Of a stretch of DNA of 25,000 nt, positions 23,310 through 25,000 are shown piece by piece. Position 1 is the first letter of the stretch. The number at the start of each line of letters is the position of its first letter. This DNA comes from Prorocentrum cordatum. Lineage: Eukaryota > Sar > Dinophyceae > Prorocentrales > Prorocentraceae. The position numbers and the translations under genes were made by a program. Location: contig CAUYUJ010003906.1 of the NCBI GenBank assembly GCA_963575745.1, positions 1 to 25,000 of the forward strand, read 5' to 3'. The notes below the pieces were generated by a model. It made no database searches and was not told the DNA's origin. It saw only the letters and a program-made list of their open reading frames with translations.

Positions 23310-25000
23310 GGAGTCGCTGCTGGAGTCGGTGCTGGGGTCAACGCTGGTGTGGGCGCAGGCGTTGGTGCCGACGTCGGAGCTGGTGTAGCCGTAGGCGTCG
23401 GTGCCGACGTAGGCGCACGACGCGTCTGCTGGCTCGAGTCGCTGTTGGCGTCGAGGTTGGGATCAACGACGATGTAGATGCAGGCGTCGGTGCTGGCCCA
23501 GGCGCACAACGTGGCTGCCGGGCGGACGATATCCTCCTGGCGGTGCGTCGCGCGGATGTCCGCGATCACGCCCGCCGTGACGACGGGCACCGCGGCGACG
23601 ATCCCGACAAGCTGTCCACACTGCCCATCCCTGGGGCTTGGAATGGCGCCCGCCCGAGGTCCCCCGAGTATCGCTCGGCCCGACGGGGTGGAGCTGGGAG
23701 GGGGACCTCTCCAGGGGGTGCGTTTTGACTTGGGGGTCGATGTCCCATGGGTGAGCCCACCCTGAGATTCGAACTTCGTCGGAAAAATCCTCGAAAGCGC
23801 CTCCACTCCATTGTCCTCCTCCCTCGTTCGTTTCGTACCTCGTGCCCGCTCCCCGACGCCGAGAACAGGCAAGGCCACGGCCGCCCTGACGTCGCCGTGC
23901 ACCTGATCGTCCTCGTCGTCCTCCCTGTCGTCCGCCGCGTCGGCGTCGTCAAAGCCCTCGGTCAGCTGGACGCTGCAGGGCACCGGGTCCTCCTCGCCGT
24001 CCTCCGCGTCGTCCGCCGCGTCGTCGCTCTCGTGGTCCCCGGCGTAGTCCACCTGCCTCTCCATGAGGTTGGCGGGGAACAGCAGGTTCTCGATGGGGTC
24101 GAAGAGGTCGCCGATGCCCATGGCGCCGGTGAGGCCCGCGCCTGCACGCGCCTCGCTGCCGGGGGCGGCGGCGTCACCGCACGCCTGTCCTACCGACGGC
24201 AGTGGCGCTCCCACCGCGGGGTGCTCCGCCAGGCGAGGGCGGCGGCGCTGCTGCTCGCCTGCCCTGGCGCCGGCGGCACTCCCCGAGGGGGGGAAGGGAC
24301 CTTGAGTGGCCGCTCCCCCCGGAGCTCGCGTCGAGCCTCGGTCGCGCCGAACCCAGAGGCTTCCGTCCCGGTGCCACTTCGAGGCGGTAGCGCCGTCACG
24401 GCCCCGCCTCTTTCGAGCGGCCGCGCCAGGCAGGCGATTGGCGGGCCTGCTGCCCCCCCAATCCTCGGCCTGTCCCTCCTGGTAGCCCCCCTGGTCCTCG
24501 TCGTCGTGGTCCTCGCCGTCCTCCTCGTCCCTGCCGTCCTCGCCGCTGGTCGGCTCCATCGGCTCGTCTGCGAAGCCCGACAGCACCGCCAACAGCATCA
24601 TCAGCAGGGCCCAGGGCGGCCGCGCCTCGACGCCTACAAAACGTCGGGATGCCTCACCGCGGGTCGCCTGTGCGGCCCTGGGCGGCTGCTGCAGCGCCCC
24701 CAAGCCGCCCAGGCTGGGCGCTGGCGCGGCGTCCCGCCCTCGCTCGGCGGCAGCCTGGGGCAGCCGTGCTGCCACCCCCCAGCCGCCCCAGGCGTGCGCC
24801 GGCGCGGGATCGCGCCTCGCTGCCTCCGCCTGGCCTCGAGCTGGCGCCGGCGCTGGCGCGCGCCCGGCCCCTTGCTCGGCGGCAGCCTGGGGCAGCTGTG
24901 CTGCTACCCCCCAGCCGCCCCAGGCGTGCGCCGGCGCGGGATCGCGCCTCGCTGCCTCCGCCTGGCTTCGAGCTGGCGCTGGCGCTGTCGCGCGCCCGGC
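22760..25000 (-). CDS. Acidic protein with signal-like hydrophobic segment, open to the window edge; unknown
   Basis: The frame is open from the right edge down to 22760. From the edge it begins with 44-residue repeats, then ALLMMLLAVLSGFADEPMEP. The latter looks like a signal peptide if translation starts at the ATG at 24601 or 24598, otherwise a membrane segment. Then come a Glu/Asp-rich stretch, TASKWHRDGSLWVRRDRGS, GDLFDPIENLLFPANLMERQ, a second acidic stretch, ARGTKRTREEDNGVEALSRI, and a second hydrophobic segment (LVGIVAAVPVVTAGVIADI, about 23600). After about 23450 the frame is 12-bp repeat and probably intronic. No domain family is recognised. The SKWHRDG block also occurs in the long frame at about 21910, so the two regions share a duplicated module. 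Confidence 0.4.
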   Translation of the reverse strand, partial: AGRATAPAPARSQAEAARRDPAPAHAWGGWGVAAQLPQAAAEQGAGRAPAPAPARGQAEAARRDPAPAHAWGGWGVAARLPQAAAERGRDAAPAPSLGGLGALQQPPRAAQATRGEASRRFVGVEARPPWALLMMLLAVLSGFADEPMEPTSGEDGRDEEDGEDHDDEDQGGYQEGQAEDWGGSRPANRLPGAAARKRRGRDGATASKWHRDGSLWVRRDRGSTRAPGGAATQGPFPPSGSAAGARAGEQQRRRPRLAEHPAVGAPLPSVGQACGDAAAPGSEARAGAGLTGAMGIGDLFDPIENLLFPANLMERQVDYAGDHESDDAADDAEDGEEDPVPCSVQLTEGFDDADAADDREDDEDDQVHGDVRAAVALPVLGVGERARGTKRTREEDNGVEALSRIFPTKFESQGGLTHGTSTPKSKRTPWRGPPPSSTPSGRAILGGPRAGAIPSPRDGQCGQLVGIVAAVPVVTAGVIADIRATHRQEDIVRPAATLCAWASTDACIYIVVDPNLDANSDSSQQTRRAPTSAPTPTATPAPTSAPTPAPTPALTPAPTPAATPCQRPRCTPTAAPAPAPTPASMPASTPASARRPPTSCAPTPAPMRRGASRRSRCWRRTSCEPQWRPARARTASTTASPRFSTATPAATPTALLPRSPNAAPRTAPTTGSTRGSPAARTATPTATTAELPTAGPTAAPTAASLKSPTASSTATPTTALLRGRRHRRPRSPRCGHAACCRPPLAC
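22835..23130. repeat. 12-bp degenerate repeat array F
   Basis: About 300 bp of GCTGTCGGNGTGGCCGTC-type units, related to the larger arrays at 11.6-21.6 kb but more diverged. Confidence 0.8.
23210..23500. repeat. Degenerate GTCGGNGCNGGC/GTAGGCGTCGGT array
   Basis: Short GTTGGCGTC, GCTGGTGTGGGCGCAGG and GTAGGCGTCGGTGCCGACG units recur. This looks like a diverged relative of the 12-bp repeat, giving Ala-Pro-Thr strings on the minus strand. Confidence 0.65.
24216..24300 (+). repeat. Dispersed ~70-bp element, copy 7
   Basis: GGGGTGCTCCGCCAGGCGAG, then CCTGGCGCCGGCGGCACTCC. It is followed, as near copies 5 and 6, by sequence encoding the SKWHRDG block on the minus strand. Confidence 0.6.
24743..25000. 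repeat. 132-bp tandem repeat running off the right edge
   Basis: CTCGGCGGCAGCCTGGGGCA occurs at 24743 and 24875, an offset of 132 bp, with high identity through GCGGGATCGCGCCTCGCTGC. On the minus strand this is a 44-residue repeat containing RRDPAPAHAWGGWGVAA and LPQAAAE. The frame-preserving length is compatible with coding but does not prove it. Confidence 0.85.

Overview
The window looks like nuclear DNA of a dinoflagellate. The deciding evidence is a near-perfect copy of the dinoflagellate trans-spliced leader at 1897-1918, with degenerate leader remnants directly behind it, upstream of an intronless gene. The very high GC content, dense repeats, long stop-free frames on both strands and absence of bacterial-style operons agree with this. 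A GC-rich genus such as Prorocentrum is plausible, but that is inference. Two protein homologies are recognisable: a family-31-like glycosyltransferase (1977-3613, broken once in an 11-G tract) and a single exon-sized piece of a GH47 alpha-mannosidase (9636-9724). Both belong to N- or O-glycan processing in the secretory pathway, but nothing shows that they work together.

Layout. 1-1020: a ~106-bp GC-rich minisatellite interrupted by a GAT microsatellite, then an AT-rich AAT tract. 1150-1700: eight copies of a 73-bp repeat, each holding three perfect hairpins. 1700-3613: degenerate repeat, relict spliced leaders and the glycosyltransferase gene. 3950-9165: almost pure repeat DNA made of a composite CTC / 64-bp / CTCCTGGGGC module, an array of 64-bp units, an array of ~101-bp units, and a 1.9-kb GGCTGA hexamer field with ~155-bp higher-order period. 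9166-10018: A/T-rich degenerate repeats, the GH47 exon, and a compound CTC/CTG/ATC microsatellite. 10019-10680: a 215-bp direct repeat at 447-bp offset.

11.25-25 kb is dominated by a degenerate 12-bp repeat (consensus GCNGTCGGCGCN). Its length is divisible by three and most frames carry no stop, so it creates very long open frames on both strands: Ala-Val-Gly-Ala on plus, Cys-Ala-Asp-Ser or Ala-Pro-Thr-Ala on minus. Between the arrays lie non-repetitive islands that read as ordinary protein mainly on the minus strand (acidic stretches, hydrophobic segments, a coiled-coil-like stretch, a ~150-residue globular-looking stretch). I read 11.2-25 kb as one or more minus-strand genes of unknown function whose introns or low-complexity parts have been swollen by the 12-bp repeat. 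Exon limits cannot be fixed from sequence alone. A foldback (MITE-like) element at about 13.76-13.89 kb and a ~70-bp dispersed element present at least seven times in one orientation sit inside this region.

No rRNA, tRNA, CRISPR or complete autonomous transposon was found.
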